64,000 bases of DNA from Hepsetus odoe (lineage: Eukaryota; Chordata; Actinopteri; Characiformes; Hepsetidae), in assembly GCA_017165825.1 (NCBI GenBank), contig CM029386.1, positions 12,420,682 through 12,484,681 on the forward strand, given 5' to 3'. This document shows positions 47,971 to 62,900 of the stretch, piece by piece. A program made the position numbers and the translations under genes. The notes under the pieces were generated by a model. The model saw only the letters and a list, made by a program, of their open reading frames with translations. It was not told the DNA's origin and searched no databases. The stretch's first letter is position 1. Each line of letters opens with the position of its first letter.

Positions 47971-50900
47971 ATGTCGGGCCGGCCAAGAACCACCTCCTTT
48001 GCGGATAAACCCGTGTCGCAGCCTTCACCTTTCGGCAACGTTAAAGTCAGCCGTAAGTATTGAGCTTCCATCCAGGCACTGCCACTCTGAAAACCTCGCC
48101 TTCTCACTCTTCAGCCCCAAAATCTAGAGTTAGGAGCAAATGGATCCAAGCAGCAGGATGGTTTTTGTGATCTCTGCTGCCCTGTGAGAACTGCTGCACT
48201 TCCATTGAGGGGCTTTAAACACCCTCCCTGCAGTGATCTTCACACTACAGTCGTTTCTGTCCCTCAGGATGCTTCGTCCGGTTCTCTCTGGACAGCACAC
48301 GCATGAGCCGTCTGACAGATGGGAGAGCACCTCTGTGGTGTTATTTGGTGTTTTTGAGATCATATTGAACCAGCTGGTCATGCTCGTGCAGAGAGTCCGT
48401 GCCATTTACCCAGGGGTCTGCAGCCGGTGCCCCTGGCAGCTGTCCATTCACTCTGTTGTAGCCGTGCAGCCTCCCTACAGCAGAGTTTCAGCTTTTAGGT
48501 GGATTCGTGGATGTAAAAATGTTGATTTTATGTTCTGACATGGACATTAGGCACAGTGACAGCTGCTCCAGTGAGGCCCTTTCAATTGGGGCTGGGCAGT
48601 GTGGCGCAAATTTAATGTCACAATAGTCGACATGTCATGATATTTATTTATTTTTTCTGACATCAGGAAAGACTTTGAACAGAGAAGGAGTAAGCAGAAC
48701 AAAAGTAATGTCAAGACAACGTTTTTCAGCCGTATTCTTCAAACTGTATTGCACAAAATCCGGTTAAACAGGATTAATTCTGTTCTCTTTGCAATGAAAA
48801 GGAAGTTGACTCGCATTTTCGTCACTGATATCAAGATGGGCTCAGAAATGCATATCGGGACTTTAATGATAGTGACATTAAATGTCTTCATAATTCCCAG
48901 CCCTACTTTCCATTCATGGAGTTCTTTATAACGCATGATAGATGCACCATAAAGAAACTGAATTTATTAAAGGGGAAGGAGGGTCTTCCATCTGGTGCTT
49001 TTTGGCTTGTAGTGTATTCACACCTGGCTGCATATGTCGTATAACATTTTCTTTTCAGTCTATACCTCTTTCCGGTGTGATGCCCATACTGGATCAGTCA
49101 CTTCCTGCACTAATGATGTCTGTATCTCATCAGACTTTCTAGGAAGGGCAGATCACAGAGCTAACTCTGGGCTCTGTCCAAGTTGGGCCTTCCCCTGATC
49201 TTTTCCTAGTGCCCTATTAGTAATATACTTGGCAAAGGAGAAGGAAGCACATGGACGCATGAGTTTGCATGAGAGCTATTTGATTATCATTTTAAAAGAT
49301 GTCAGAGTCTATTTAAAGGCTTTTGTGTCTGATGTTTTAGAGGGTCTGGTACACCTTTGGGTGGATTTTGGCCCTTGGTTGTGTTGGAAATTTTAGTTTA
49401 AGTGTGGTGTTTTTCTTATTAAAGGTGATGCAAAAAAATATCCTGGAAAATACGGTCAGGCTGGTTTTTAAAGGAATTTGGCAACACTTTATCCAGTCTT
49501 AATATAATTTCCATCCCATGGCATTCTTGAGTGGAGTTGACACCATTTTTCCACTGTAGAAGTTCTCTTTTAAATTAAAGTGACATCATCTACTAGGTGA
49601 CATAATCCAGTACAAGTTATTGATATTGCAGTATTGTGGAGTATTGACCAAAATCAGGGTCACAGAGTGAAATAACATATTGCTTAGAAAAAAAAAGCAA
49701 TGAAAAAGTACTAAACTTTTTTTTATATTTTTTATACTGGTACATGCCGCTGTCTCTTCTGAGCATCACCACCATGGTAACCACTTTTATGATCCCAACT
49801 GGGAATCTGGGAGCATGCTTTCAGAGTAAGAGCAGGGATGAGGTGGGGCTTATGCTTCACACACATTAATGCTTAAGTTCTGTCTTCTTAAATGTATAAA
49901 TTTTTTAAGGAACTCAGATTCTAGAGATGCGCCACCATTTTTTAGCATTCTTGCGTGACATGTTTTTAGAACATTTTCCTAAGAATCAAACATTTTATAG
50001 TTCTTATAAAAGCTAATATTTATTATGATTATTTTTTAAATGCTTTAATTCGGCCAGGTTCCGCTGACGTTTGAGGTTTGTGTTTTAGAGAGGATAATGC
50101 AGTTGGGGGTGAGGCCTTGGAATTTTTAAATACTGTATGTGGTTGTACTGCCCAAGCAAAATCACAATCAGGCTGGCTGAAAACTGCCCTGTACCTGCAA
50201 TAAGCACAATTATAGTCATCCTAAAGCCACCCTTCACTACGCCACTCGTTTATATTACACACCTCAGACTACACTGAAGCTACACCTTTAGAAGACTATG
50301 AGTGCTGCTGGGTTCTGCAGTCCTGACTGACAGGTAGTGCAGTGAAGACCTGCGGTTTGGCCTAATGCGGAAATCCCAGTGATTTTAAACGTGGCTCATT
50401 CAGCCTTTTCTGACACAGCATTCTGCTCTGGCCAGCTGAGGTCATCAGCAGATCAGCGACCTACTTGAGATCTGCTTAGAGGGCCAGCCAATTTTTTTAA
50501 AGCACTGCCGACCCTGTTGCCTTTGTTTGGCATTTATAAATTGGTACATAGCACAGTTACTACATTACACATTACTTAGTATTTTGGTTCCTGGGGAAGC
50601 TGTTTTATGGGGACTTCAGTCTGACGCATTTGCTAGATTTGTCATTGCCTTTATATATCTAGTTGGCCCCAGATATTCCTTTGCCTTTGGGGTTTTTTTT
50701 TTTTTTTTATTCTGAAACTTCAATCTGCTCTTTTTATTGTATATCATGTCATGAGACCCTCAGATGCCTTCGTTATTGTTATTATTTACCCTTGAGGAAT
50801 AATAACTCTCCAACATGTAACAGGATGCTGGTTGATTCATTATCGGTTAAACTCTTTTGCATTTTTATATGTTTACCAGGATTAATAATATAGTTTAGCA

Positions 50901-53900
50901 GCTGGCCTGGTAATGTGATTTTAAGATACAATGCAAGGTAAGGGCATTTATTCTGTGTTTGAATGCTGCTGCATCTTTGTCAAAGTACTATAGCATAATT
51001 GTTTATGATTGTGATAAATGGCCTGCTGGATGATAAATAAATGTAAGAAAATAAAGCACAGTAAAATTATGACAAGCTAAAAATGTCTGCCAAAGAAGCA
51101 AATATAAAGAAGATCCCTGACCGATGCAGTCATAACTGTCATGTCATTGTAAAAACCTGATGAATTTGTGTAGACCACTGTTACAGATTCCCTACAGTTT
51201 AATGATATTTTTCATGTATTCTAGTTATACAAGTTTTGTTTTTCATATCTCAGCAATAGCATAATACTGGAGACAGTGACATTTTTGCTTTCTGCTATTG
51301 TGATAGTAAGTTTCCATTCAACCTTGTCTCTAGTGGTGATCATGTATGAATGGATGTGACGGAGATGTGAAACGATGGATGAAGTAATCGCATTCAAAGA
51401 GTGTATAATGAGCTGTTTATAGTCATAATGAATATATTGCGTTCCAGAGTTTTTCTGTCTGAATGTGTCAAAGATGTTGTGGGCAGCATTACTAGGCTTT
51501 GAAGAAGTGCATATTAAAGTACTTTATTTCAGAAGATGGATCAATGGGACACATGTTTTCTCTTTCAATCTTGCATGGCTCTTTTAACCCTCCTATGATT
51601 AGGTGAGTCATGTGGCAGCGCCTGGGCCTGAAGCAGCAGCCATTCTTTGGTTTGGGTGTGGCCTAGGCAGAGGTGTGTGACGCCTGATACTCACATCATC
51701 ATCTGCTTTGGAGCCAGTGGGAGTTAAGACATGTCAGCCTAGACAGAACGTGTGTGCGTGCGTTAGGGGCAGAAGACTTTTCCAGTTCTGTCCCTCTCTG
51801 GAATATCTGAAATTTTATTTTGTTCTTCATGCTAACCACACCTGTACATATATCCATTAGAGGTAAGTTCTGTTAGTTCTTATTATATTGTGTTCTCATT
51901 TTGGCAGTATTTGGAAGGTACTGGGTGTACTTAGTGTAATTTTGTCAGTCCTGTAACATTATCTTTAACCAGTAATTGACGTATGTTCTCTTCAGCCATA
52001 ATTTAATGTGACGCACAAATAAATATCTACATTTTCTTACTCATGGAGTTAAAGCTAACTAGCCGCATGTCTTGGCCACTCCATGTGTTTTTTGACTTTG
52101 CACAGAGAGAACAGTTGAAAATCAGAAGTGTTGGATAAACTGGCACGTGTATAGAATGATTATTAACGCTGTGGTTTTCTGAAAAGTCTAAATTGCAGCT
52201 TTCCCCTTAGCCCAAATGTAGTTGATCATACAAGACATGTGTGGTGTTTAAAGTTTCCTGCTTAAGTTTGCTTCAGAACTTTGAAACTAACCTTACTAGC
52301 CCTGCAGGGTGAATTTTAAAAAATATATCATTTGAGGTTCTTGAGAGCAAGTTGTTCAGAAAGTTTGTTCTCTTGACTTTCAAGTTAGTTGGGTTTGACC
52401 TCTGGACTCAGGAGCTAGGATTGAATGCATGCAACTTGTGCGTGACACCGTCTTAATATGACCTAGTTTGCCCACGTCATGGTAGCAGGAAACAGAAACT
52501 CTAGAAGAGAGGGTCCATGGCTCATCTAAAATAATATGCCAGTGATTTGAAAGCTCTCTCATCTGATCGTGTGCATGTCTTTGAATGTGTGTACTCTGAC
52601 CGGCCACATGCCTTTGGAGTGAGTGGCAGCTTTGGTGCTCTTTGTCCACTAAATTATCCCTCCAAACTCCTCCTTAAACACAGGCCGACATGCGGTCCTA
52701 GATCAAGGCTAAGGCAGTAGCAGACGAATAAATATGCATTTTCAGGATCAGCATGAAAAGATTTTGAGCATACTTGCCACAGGGTGCTCATATTAGATTA
52801 TATAGCTTGTCAGAAAAAGTGCCTTGTTGAAGCAGACCGTTCACTTACCGTAAATGTTTCTTTCTGATGTTGCATAAGGGGTGCTAAAACCATACATAGT
52901 TTCATTTATTTTTTTGTCAGCTTTCATGTAGGGTATTTGAATTTGGAATGCTATTTTGGAAGCCATAAAGAACCTCATCTGTTGGTATTTCGTTGACTGT
53001 GTGGTTATCTTGTCTGATTCAGCAGAGAACACTCAGCAGGGTTCTTTTTAACAAAAACTATGTTGTTTTTCCCCCCAGTGTGTTTCCTATTATGGCGTTA
53101 CCCTGATAGAGTCCCCTACTTGTCACTGTACAGCCCAGTTAGATGGTTTTGCTGCATTCAGGGTTTGGGACATGATGGTGTATACAGCTGATTTTGCAGC
53201 TGAGTTGTATAGCACCTCCTATCACTGCAGCACCGTGTTCTTCCTCTTTGCCATTCTTCAGGGATCACAGGTTTTACCCACAAAGGGTCAGCGTAGTTGC
53301 AGGTTTTTATTTTTAAAAAAAAAGTTGTTCATATCATCTAACTGATCATTTTTTTGCAGACTAAGGTCGACTGATTAAGCAAAAGGATTTATGAGATTTA
53401 GCTTCTGTGGATAAAATTGGTGAGCCTTGCTTTACCTGGTCTAATAGGCTGAGATGTTTTATGGCAACAATGACATATAATGCAGTCCTAGACAGTTATG
53501 CCAATTAAAGCTAACTGCAAACTATGCCGTAATGGCAGCTATATAAATTTGTTGCATGGCACACATTTAGAGTAAATAAAGGCGGTAAAGCTTTGGCGAT
53601 AAAATCTTCGTCTAATTCTGTGGCTGACTATACGGTGTATAAATCAGCTATGAAGCATGCTGATCCTGTAGGTATTCTACAGATCTGTTATACTACCCAA
53701 CACAGAGAGGTTTTTCTCAGAGAAATGTTGAGACACAGTTTATTTTAAAACAAAAATGCCAGTGCACGAAGTGGAACTGAGCTACGAACAATATAATAAG
53801 TTAGCAGTCTTATAAACAATGTAATATAGTCTTATATAGTTCTTTTCAGCCTTCAAAATCAGCCTGTCACAAAACAATTACAAAAAAAGTCTTAAAGTCT

Positions 53901-56900
53901 GAGATGAAGAACTACTCGTAATTTACTTATTGTTAGCAGCAGCAGCAGCAGTAGTAGTATGTTGTGTGTATGAGTATTATACAATTAATTGTGGCACATA
54001 TTTTCAACTTTAGTTGAAATCACTTCCCTCTTCCTTAAGTTTAATTTTTTCTTCTTCTAACAGATATTTTGTAGATATATAGTACTGCTTAAAGAGAACA
54101 GTTTGCCTGACTCAAACATCTGTGAAACAATCATGTGTTGGTTCATCCCTCCAAAATAAGCATGAAATTAAACATGGATCTTTTTTATATTTTTTGCAAA
54201 TAATTGTATTTTGTATTTATAATATATAAAATATAATTGGAGCAAGAAAAATGAAGCATGACCAGTCTTGCACTCTCACTTCCTTTATTACTCAGATTTA
54301 TAATCGGTTGCTTTGTGATATTTGGCTTATTCATAGCACATCATCAGTCAGGAATGTGAAATGGAAGCGTTCCCTTTTAGTGGGCAGCTCCTGTAAGTGG
54401 TGATGACGAATAACCTCTTGCTTCATTCTCATAGTAGCGGAAGAGGGGAAGAAGAATGTAATAATGTAACACACCCATACTGATCCTAAGGGAAGTAAAA
54501 CTTTTTCCATGTTTATGACTGACAGCCAACATGATGTTGATTTATTTGCTAGCATTTTAAAGAACTATTTATATCTAAAATTAGGTTAAAGACTTTATCT
54601 GAACCTATTGTACAAAGTTTTAATTATTATTATTTAATTGCAGAATTTGCCCATAAAATTTTTGTTTCTCTCATCTAGCACACCCAGGGTCCACTTTTGA
54701 CACACGTGCAATCTACTTGTTTGCTACTTGCTGAATCTATGTAGAGTAACGAAAAGAAAATGTGTGAAGCATGGGCTCTCCAGGAATGGAAACCTCGACT
54801 TTGGCTTTTCGCATTCTTGAAGAACTGGAACTATGATGTTGATTAGTGGGAGGGATGTTATGCTGCATGAATTGCAGTCTGAACTGCCTGTGGGTTTATT
54901 TAAAAAAAGAATTTAGTGAAAGTGACTGTTCAGTTCAGTGAACCACAACTAAATTTCACCTCTGCATTTTACTCACACACGTGCAACAGGGGGCAGCTAT
55001 TGAAAGCGCCTGGGGAGCAGTGACTGGGACAGAACCTTACTCAAGGGTTCCTCAGGGCAACCTACTGGTCTGGGATTCAAACCCATGACCACCTGATCCT
55101 GGGGCCAACTCCTTAACCATTAGGCCACCGTTGCCCACTTTGTTTGCTGAATAGCGTTTTTTACTTATATTCCTGTCTATATATAGATAGAAATATATAG
55201 TGCGTGTCCAAAAAGAAGTCACCACCTGGATTATTGGATAATTACTGCATGGATGATTGTTTCAGCTGCAACAAGTAATTTAACCCTTACTGGTCGTGGA
55301 AAAGGTGTTAATCTGTTTCGGAAGGGTCAAATAGTTGGCAAGCATCAAGCAAAGAGAACATCTAAGGAGAAACTGAAACTGCTTAAATTGGGTTAAGAAC
55401 TGTCCAACACATTATTAAAAACTGGAAGGAAAGTGGGAAACCATCATCTTCGCGAAATATGTGGTCGGAAAACAATCCTGAATGACAGTGATCGGCGATC
55501 ACGTAAACGCTTGGTGAAATCAAATCGTAAAAGAACTGCAGCAGGTCTCATGGCTATGTTTAACAGTGAAAGGGATTGGGACTAAACAGTTGTGTAGCCT
55601 TAAGAAAACCACTGATCAGTGAGGCTAATTGCAAAGAAAGGCTTCAGTTTGCTAGGGAGCATGAAGACTGTACTCTGGAGCAATGGAAGAAGGTCATGTG
55701 GCCTGAGGAGTGGTCTATCCAAATGATAGTGTGTGTATTTTTGGTTTTTGGCCAGGCTGTGTGTGTGTATAATATATAATATACAGACACTCCTCTTACT
55801 TAGTGCTGTGACATAAAAAAAGGAAAAGAAAATTTGTTGTGCTGACATACTTCATTGGAACTTTGCTTGTAACATATTAAGGCGTGCCACTGGTGGACGT
55901 CTGGCTTCTGTTAATCTTTGTTCTCTTTGAAATGTTGAAATGAAAAGTTCATCGGTAGCTCACTTCCTCCTTAAGCAGGAGGTAACTGTAAAGGCAATGG
56001 TAAAAGCAAGGTATAGGAGGTTCCTGTAAAGGCAGGGTAACGTGGTTTATTTCTGATTGGGTAAAAAATATTGTCATGTTGAACATTAAGCATTTTGTTG
56101 AGTCTGTTGAACTATGTCTTTAGTTAAATTGTTCTGCAGGTCAACAAAACAGGACTTGCAGAGATTATCAGAATTAAACAGCCTGCAATCATTTACAGGA
56201 TTTTGCCAAAAGAGCGTTCATATTCCACATAGAAATGCACAGACATGCTGTCTGGCAGTATGTTTTCTCGCATGACAGGTGATTTAAAAACAATAAAACA
56301 GGGTGTACAATATATATCTACATATATATTGGGATTATAGAATCATCACCTTGCAAATCTGGGAGTTTTGAGGCAAGACAAACTAGTGGGTTACACTTCT
56401 AGTTTAAAACACTTAATGTTCACATTTTTGTTTGTAGCAAAACACCATTTGATATTTGTAGTCTTGATAAAGGCTGTCACTAAATCGCTTTCTTCATTTT
56501 TGCCACAATTGTCAAGGATTAGTGTAAAAAGTAGTGATACTCTTGCAATGTTCTCTATCTCCTGATTTTCCCTTCCGTGTGTAAGTAATTTATTTTCAGC
56601 ATAGAGCAAAATTTCTGTCTGAATTATTGTTGCCTAACAAGAATTGTTCACACTCTAACTAGATTTTTTTTGTACATTCTTTTTGGTTTTTCTCCTTTTT
56701 CTAAAAAAAAAAAAAAAGGGCTAACATGTTTTAGTTTTAAAGCAAATCTGATATTTTAAAGAGCATTGTGTTCGCAACAAATGAATCTGACAATAAAAAA
56801 TAAAAATAATAAACTTTCTGTGCCAGCCCTCTTACAAATTAAGCCTTTCTCAAAACCGGAGCAACTTTACTTACAAAGGCCGGTGAATTGATATTTCATG

Positions 56901-59900
56901 ACGCACGGTAGACAAGAGACCTTGAGAAGGAACCAAAAGGTTTGGCAGCACTAGTTTTAAATGATGTATAGTTTTCTTTGTTTCTTTTTTGTGATACAGT
57001 ATTTAAATAAATGCATGTTTATTTTGAAATGATCCCAGGTCCACTCCATGGTGTCTGACACGTTAGATCTCATGCAATCATACATTTAGGTCTTTGGGTG
57101 TGAAGGCATGAATCCTCCCTTGACTGTTAAGTGTTCAATTAAGCATTTGCTGAGAAAACTTGTTTAAAGCAGTCGGTGCCAAATGAAGTGCTACCGAAGT
57201 GCGACTTTCAAATGAGCGTGAACGTGTGGCTCTAGGGGACAGGATATTCTTTTGTTATTCTCATGAAAGCATTCAGGCCTGCATTCACACTTCCAGATGT
57301 GCTGCTGATTGCAGATGTTCTGTAGTCAAGTTAATATAAGGCACAATGCAGTGTGGCTGTGCGTTAGAGAGGATGTAATGCAACTGTTTTGACAACTTTA
57401 ACCATTTAAAGAGTCATTGTAATTCTTTTCACCATACAATTAGCATACAACTGTGAATTAATTACTTAGTTCCTTAATATATTACATTTCATAGCATTTT
57501 TTTCAGTTTTCTTCTATTTGTTTTGATGAAAGTAAATTATAAGTGGCAGTTAAACTTTTCATAAAGCCAGACTATACTGACAAGTATATGTTTACAAATG
57601 TAATGTTGATTGGTAGTTGACAGAATAATTATTTCTCTCTCTCTCTCTCTCTCTATAGGAGATAAAGATGGCAGTAAGGTGACAACGGTGGGGGCAACCC
57701 CAGGGCAGGGTCCAGACAGGCCTCAGGAGGTCCGGTACACAGACACTAGGGTCATAGGAAATGGCTCTTTTGGTGTGGTCTACCAGGCAAAGCTCTGTGA
57801 CACAGGAGAACTGGTGGCCATCAAGAAAGTCCTGCAGGACAAAAGGTTCAAGGTGAAGTATAAGTGCTCAGAATAAAGTGCAAGTGCAAGAGTTTATTTC
57901 ATCCACCCCGTCTTTTATAAAAAAAAAAACCCAAAACATTTACTATATATTAATTATACCTTTGTGTGCATTCATGTTGGTTATGTTCTTAGAAAAGTAG
58001 TTATTTTAAAGTTTCCCCTTCTAGACACATGGTACATTTTTAATGTTTGTGTGAGTTAATGTATTTAGTAATTTCTCAACAGGTTTAATTTGTCCACTTT
58101 TATATAATCAGCTTTTTATGTGTGTTCTAGAACAATCTGTTGGCACTCATCTTGTTTTTGTTTTTGTGTTGAAATTGGATTGGCTGCACTTGGATTATTG
58201 CCTGAATGCTACAGTTCAAATTCTTCCTGTTATGCATGAGTCCTAGCGGGACATGCATCTTCATCTTTTATAACGGGGATATATTGTTGAAGGATTTCAC
58301 TGATTGGCTACATAACTTTTTTTTTTTTTCTTCTTCAGTACTAATCAGCTCTGTCAATGTCTTTCACAGAATCGGGAGCTACAGATAATGAGGAAACTGG
58401 ACCACTGCAACATTGTGCGTCTGCGCTATTTCTTCTATTCCAGCGGGGATAAGGTGAGCCCAGCAACATCTGGTTCCTCGTGAACAGTGAATAAGAGATA
58501 GTGGTTTCTTAGAAGTTATTAGAGACATGTTAGTTATCATTGCTCATCAAGAACTACATAGAACATGCTATGGGTGCTAAAAGAATAAAATCTTACTATA
58601 CTGCAGAGCTGTGCACAACACACTGATTCACTCAGCCCCACCCTTTTTCTCTCAATAACACACTGACGCAGACCGATCTGACCATGTTTCAAACACAGCA
58701 CTGTCAAACAGGGAGCACTAGTTAATTGTTCGCTTGCAGCTGGCTTGTCAACATTAGCTTGTATTGCATAGCAGCATGTGAATATTGTCATTCTTGTGCA
58801 AGTGGCAAAAGTGCCAAACCTTTTTGTCAAAACAAGTTTGTCAACCTAAGAAGTTCTTAATTTCTTCCGGACAGCGGCGACCTAGCGATTAGGGACTAGG
58901 CCCCAGGATCAGAAGGTCCTGGGTTTGAATCCCAGATCAGTAGTTTGACCTGAGGTCCGCTTGAGCAAGGTACCATCCTCATCACTGCTCACTGCTGCAT
59001 GGTGTGCAAGGGTTCAAAGCAGAGGCTGCTTTTTCGTTGGATTTTACTGAGTGCTGTGCTGTGTTTCACAATGACAAATAATCACTTTTAAATCTGACCT
59101 AAAACATCAACAGGTCTTATTCAAAGTCCTAAAAATAAAGAGAACCCAAGTTAACAGATGTAATAGCATGATATTAAAATGGTGTACTTGGTTATTTATT
59201 TAAGGAAAAAGATTAATGTTACATATTACAAAGGAAGTGAATATGTTGAATTAAATTGAAGGTGAAATTTGTCAGGTGTTTTCAATTGATAAGGTTGATA
59301 GTGGTGTCTTTAAAAGCAAGGATCTGTCACAATCTAATTTTGGTGACACGTTTGCGGAAGTGTAACATGGCAAAAGCAAGGTCACAGAGGAGTTTATTCC
59401 AAACTCTAAGCAACTAGAGACCTCTCAAACTGGCTAATTTGAATGGTTTTATTTCTGCTTAAGTGCACTTTAAGGGTGTCGCCCCAGATGCTGAACGCAA
59501 AGGGTCACATACCTTTGCTACACCCAGGTATGCGATAATGTAACATAAATGCAAAATATAATAATTTGGTCATTTGTTTAATTGAGTGCTCTTTATTTAC
59601 TTTAAAGACATATATGATAATATGTTGACGTTTAGGTCATGTTCGTGCAGAGGTGTAATACATTCTAAGGGGTAAATGCATTTTAAAGCACCACTATATA
59701 TCAGTTTGAAGAGAAGGTGTCGCTGCTTGAAACCAGTAGCTATGTTTGTGCTTGGTACATCTCGGGGTAATATCCTGATAATTCTTCAACCTCAGGGCTG
59801 TTCTGTACGTTCGCAGGGAAATGTTACTTTAAACACTGCTAGCATGTGGCTGCATGTCTTCAGAAAGCTGAAGAAGCCTTGAGCTCCATTGCTTGACAGT

Positions 59901-62900
59901 ATGTTCTGAACTCAGTGACTTCCTTCCAGACTGAAAGATCAATCATTGGTTTTATCTTTCCTGAGCAGCTAGAGGCCTTGCATCATCATCAGTGATTAGA
60001 ACACGGTTTATTGGGATTGAGACACACACACACACACACTTTTGGTTACACTGGACAGAGGACCCCGAGGTGTAGGGTTACTCCAATTGGTGAGGTAATG
60101 ATTTATTCTTAATGTAACAATTGGGGCTTTTCCTTCACCAGCATGGTTGAGAATGAGACCGGGAGGGGGAGAGAAAAGTAGCTTAACATAACTAGTGTTT
60201 TAAAGAATGAAAAGAAAACTACGAATGAGGACATTTGTCCTAGATGGAGATGTCTTGATGACCTTTTCTAATCTCCTTTGCCATTTTAATTTTGATACAG
60301 TGCAGCTAAAGATTTCAATGTTTTCATAGAAACTACTGCTATTCATTGCACTCAACATAAATGTACTCTGTTAGAAAAGCCAGTCCAGTTTAGCTAAGGC
60401 ACGCTAGACAGATTATTACTTTAAAATACTATAATATTATTTAACTACTAATATTTGTCATATAGCAGTTATTTTCTCAGGCTAACTTGTAAAACCTCAC
60501 GTTAAATAGACAGCTAGTCAAATCATGTGAAAGTGATCAGCAAAACTTTACATTATACTGAAGTTTCTGTCTTGCACCCACCATGTAGTCTAAATCTGGA
60601 GTCTGGTACAACATGATGGGTATGACCTGGCACAGAATCAGAGACACAGGATCCCGTGCCCATCTCGCCCACTGAGAAAGAGAGAAATATTAGTGCATGG
60701 CTGACCATTGAGAGTATGTCCTGATCTAGATTCAGGGTCAGCTTGGTCATGTAATCCAGCCTGGATACAGACAAGCTTAAAAGATTATATACATAGTGGA
60801 AGTGAATGAGTGGAAGTTCATTGAAGGTTGTTGGCACTGCACTATTGACCTAATCTGTGTCTTGAAAACTCGCCTTAAGATGTGTTTTCCTGGACAAGGA
60901 TTAAGCCTAATATTAGATTAAATTGTAAACTAGTTTCAATTGTAAAAAGTTTATTTTAAAATGTAATTTCAGAAGGGGTTTATTGTTTAGAAATGGGCTT
61001 TACCTGAGTCACTGTGCCACCCAGCTCTTGATAAAGGCTGTTATCTCCTATAACAAGTAAAGAAATAATCGAGACAGCTAGCAGCTCAGATGGTCTTTAA
61101 CACGGTAGCATACTTGTTCAACTAGCCAATAAAGGCTCATCCCCCTCCCATTGATACCTGTAGCTGCCCAAATGAAGTTCAAATCACAATTCTGGCCTAC
61201 AGAGTGACTTTCAGCATTTTAAGCTCAATCATACAGGCTTATATTCCTTGTAATTCATTCCATTTTTTAAGGATCATAGTTTGGCATTGCTATTCCTACA
61301 CACACAATGGAAAAAAGTCTAGACTGTTTTCATTCATGGTTCTCCAGTGGTGGAACATGCTGGCAAATTCTGTCAAAGCAGCGGCATGTCTTTCCGCCAT
61401 CAAGAAGCTCGGATCTCTTCTGAGAACACCTCCTCTAATTGTAATGTAAGCCTAAGCTTATTCTGCACCTCTGGTCCTGTGTAATATGCAGAGAAGCAGA
61501 GGAACAGTTAGTGTTTTGCTTCAAAATACAGCCTCCCCCAAATATTGAAATAATGAATTTGTTTTCGATACGCACTGATTTTGGGTTGAGATAAAAGCTT
61601 GAATATGAGGTAAGAGATCAGATACAAAAGGTGCTACGTTCTACATGATTCAATGTATCTAGATGTAAAGACAAGGGAATAAAAGCTGAGAACCTGATGT
61701 CTCATGTCATATTCAACTTTTGATCTCATCCTACATGTGTTCAGTGGATCAACAAAACAAATGGATTGTCCTTGCTCTTTTGGAGGAGACTACAGAAGCT
61801 GTTGGAAATATTTTTTAAGTGTCATTCACTAGTTTGGCTGTCTGCCATTTGTCTTATGTAGATAGAATTGATCTTCTTTCTGTGCGAATAGCACACTGCA
61901 CCTCTGCAGTCACCCCAATCACAGAGCATCAGTTCCTCTACAGCCAATCATGTATTATCATTCAGGGCAGAATGTTGGAGAGAACCAATCATATTGCTCT
62001 ATGCAAGCCATCAAGCCAATACAAGAATAATTGCTGTGCTGCTGTTGTGAGGCAGAAAGTGACTCATCATCTTCAGTGAGTTGGGTTTCTGAGGCGGGGG
62101 TGCAACAGGAGTGCATTATCGAAATAATACATGAGGCTAAGATAAAAAAAAAAAAAAACACTAAGCCACTAGGCAGCCTCCCAAACGCACACAATGTCTG
62201 TAGGTAGGTTGATATTATAACCAAAATTGTGGTAGTTTCATTATCTCCTAAGTTATACATCTTAAGATGTAAATAGAGGTGGTGATAAAAAGCAAGGTGT
62301 CCAAATTAGCAAGGTTGATTAGCCATCTCTGGGAGAAGGCCTGTTAAACTTAGTCCCATGTCTAATGTATGTGTGAAGGTCAAATATTCACCCACATATG
62401 AATGTAGCCTAGATCTAGCGCTGTTTTCGCATCCTTTGTCTTTGGAGGGGGGCAGCAGCTTATTTTCATTCTGGCTTTGTGAAACTTCTCTCTGACATTT
62501 GATTAAACTAATTTAATGAAGTGTTTTGTTTAATTTTTTTTTTTTATCAAGTAGAGGGGGGAAATTCTGGAGTAAAAAGAAAATAGCCAAGATCTCAAAT
62601 TACAGTGTAAGTTTAAAAAATGGTCAAAAAAATGCTCCATCCTGCAAAGCTGATCTGCTAGCTCCTGTTTGAGAAATGAGAAAAACAATGGGGCACCCTT
62701 GCTTAAAATGTTAGTGTATATTAAACTGTTGAAGTGAATATGTATATGATCAGAAAATGACCAAAAACCAAAGGTTAAAAAAAAAAAAAAGAAACTGGTT
62801 CTTTCAAGCTCTCAGATAACATTTACCAAGGTCTCAGACTTAATTTCAAGGTCTTAGTTTGCTTGTTGGAGCTATGGGTTTTTCAGTCATCGTTAGGAAA

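Larger units (their letters stand above)
48053..57658 (+). other. gsk3b: gsk3b intron 1 (9.6 kb)
   Basis: A GT-AG, phase 1 intron. It is mostly AT-rich unique DNA with nothing recognised at 48600-54900 apart from short homopolymers and a CAG/AGT tract near 53937-53957. A SINE copy lies at 54915-55136, a Tc1 relic at 55198-55700 and a (TC)n tract at the 3' end. No nested gene is seen on either strand. Confidence 0.7.
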
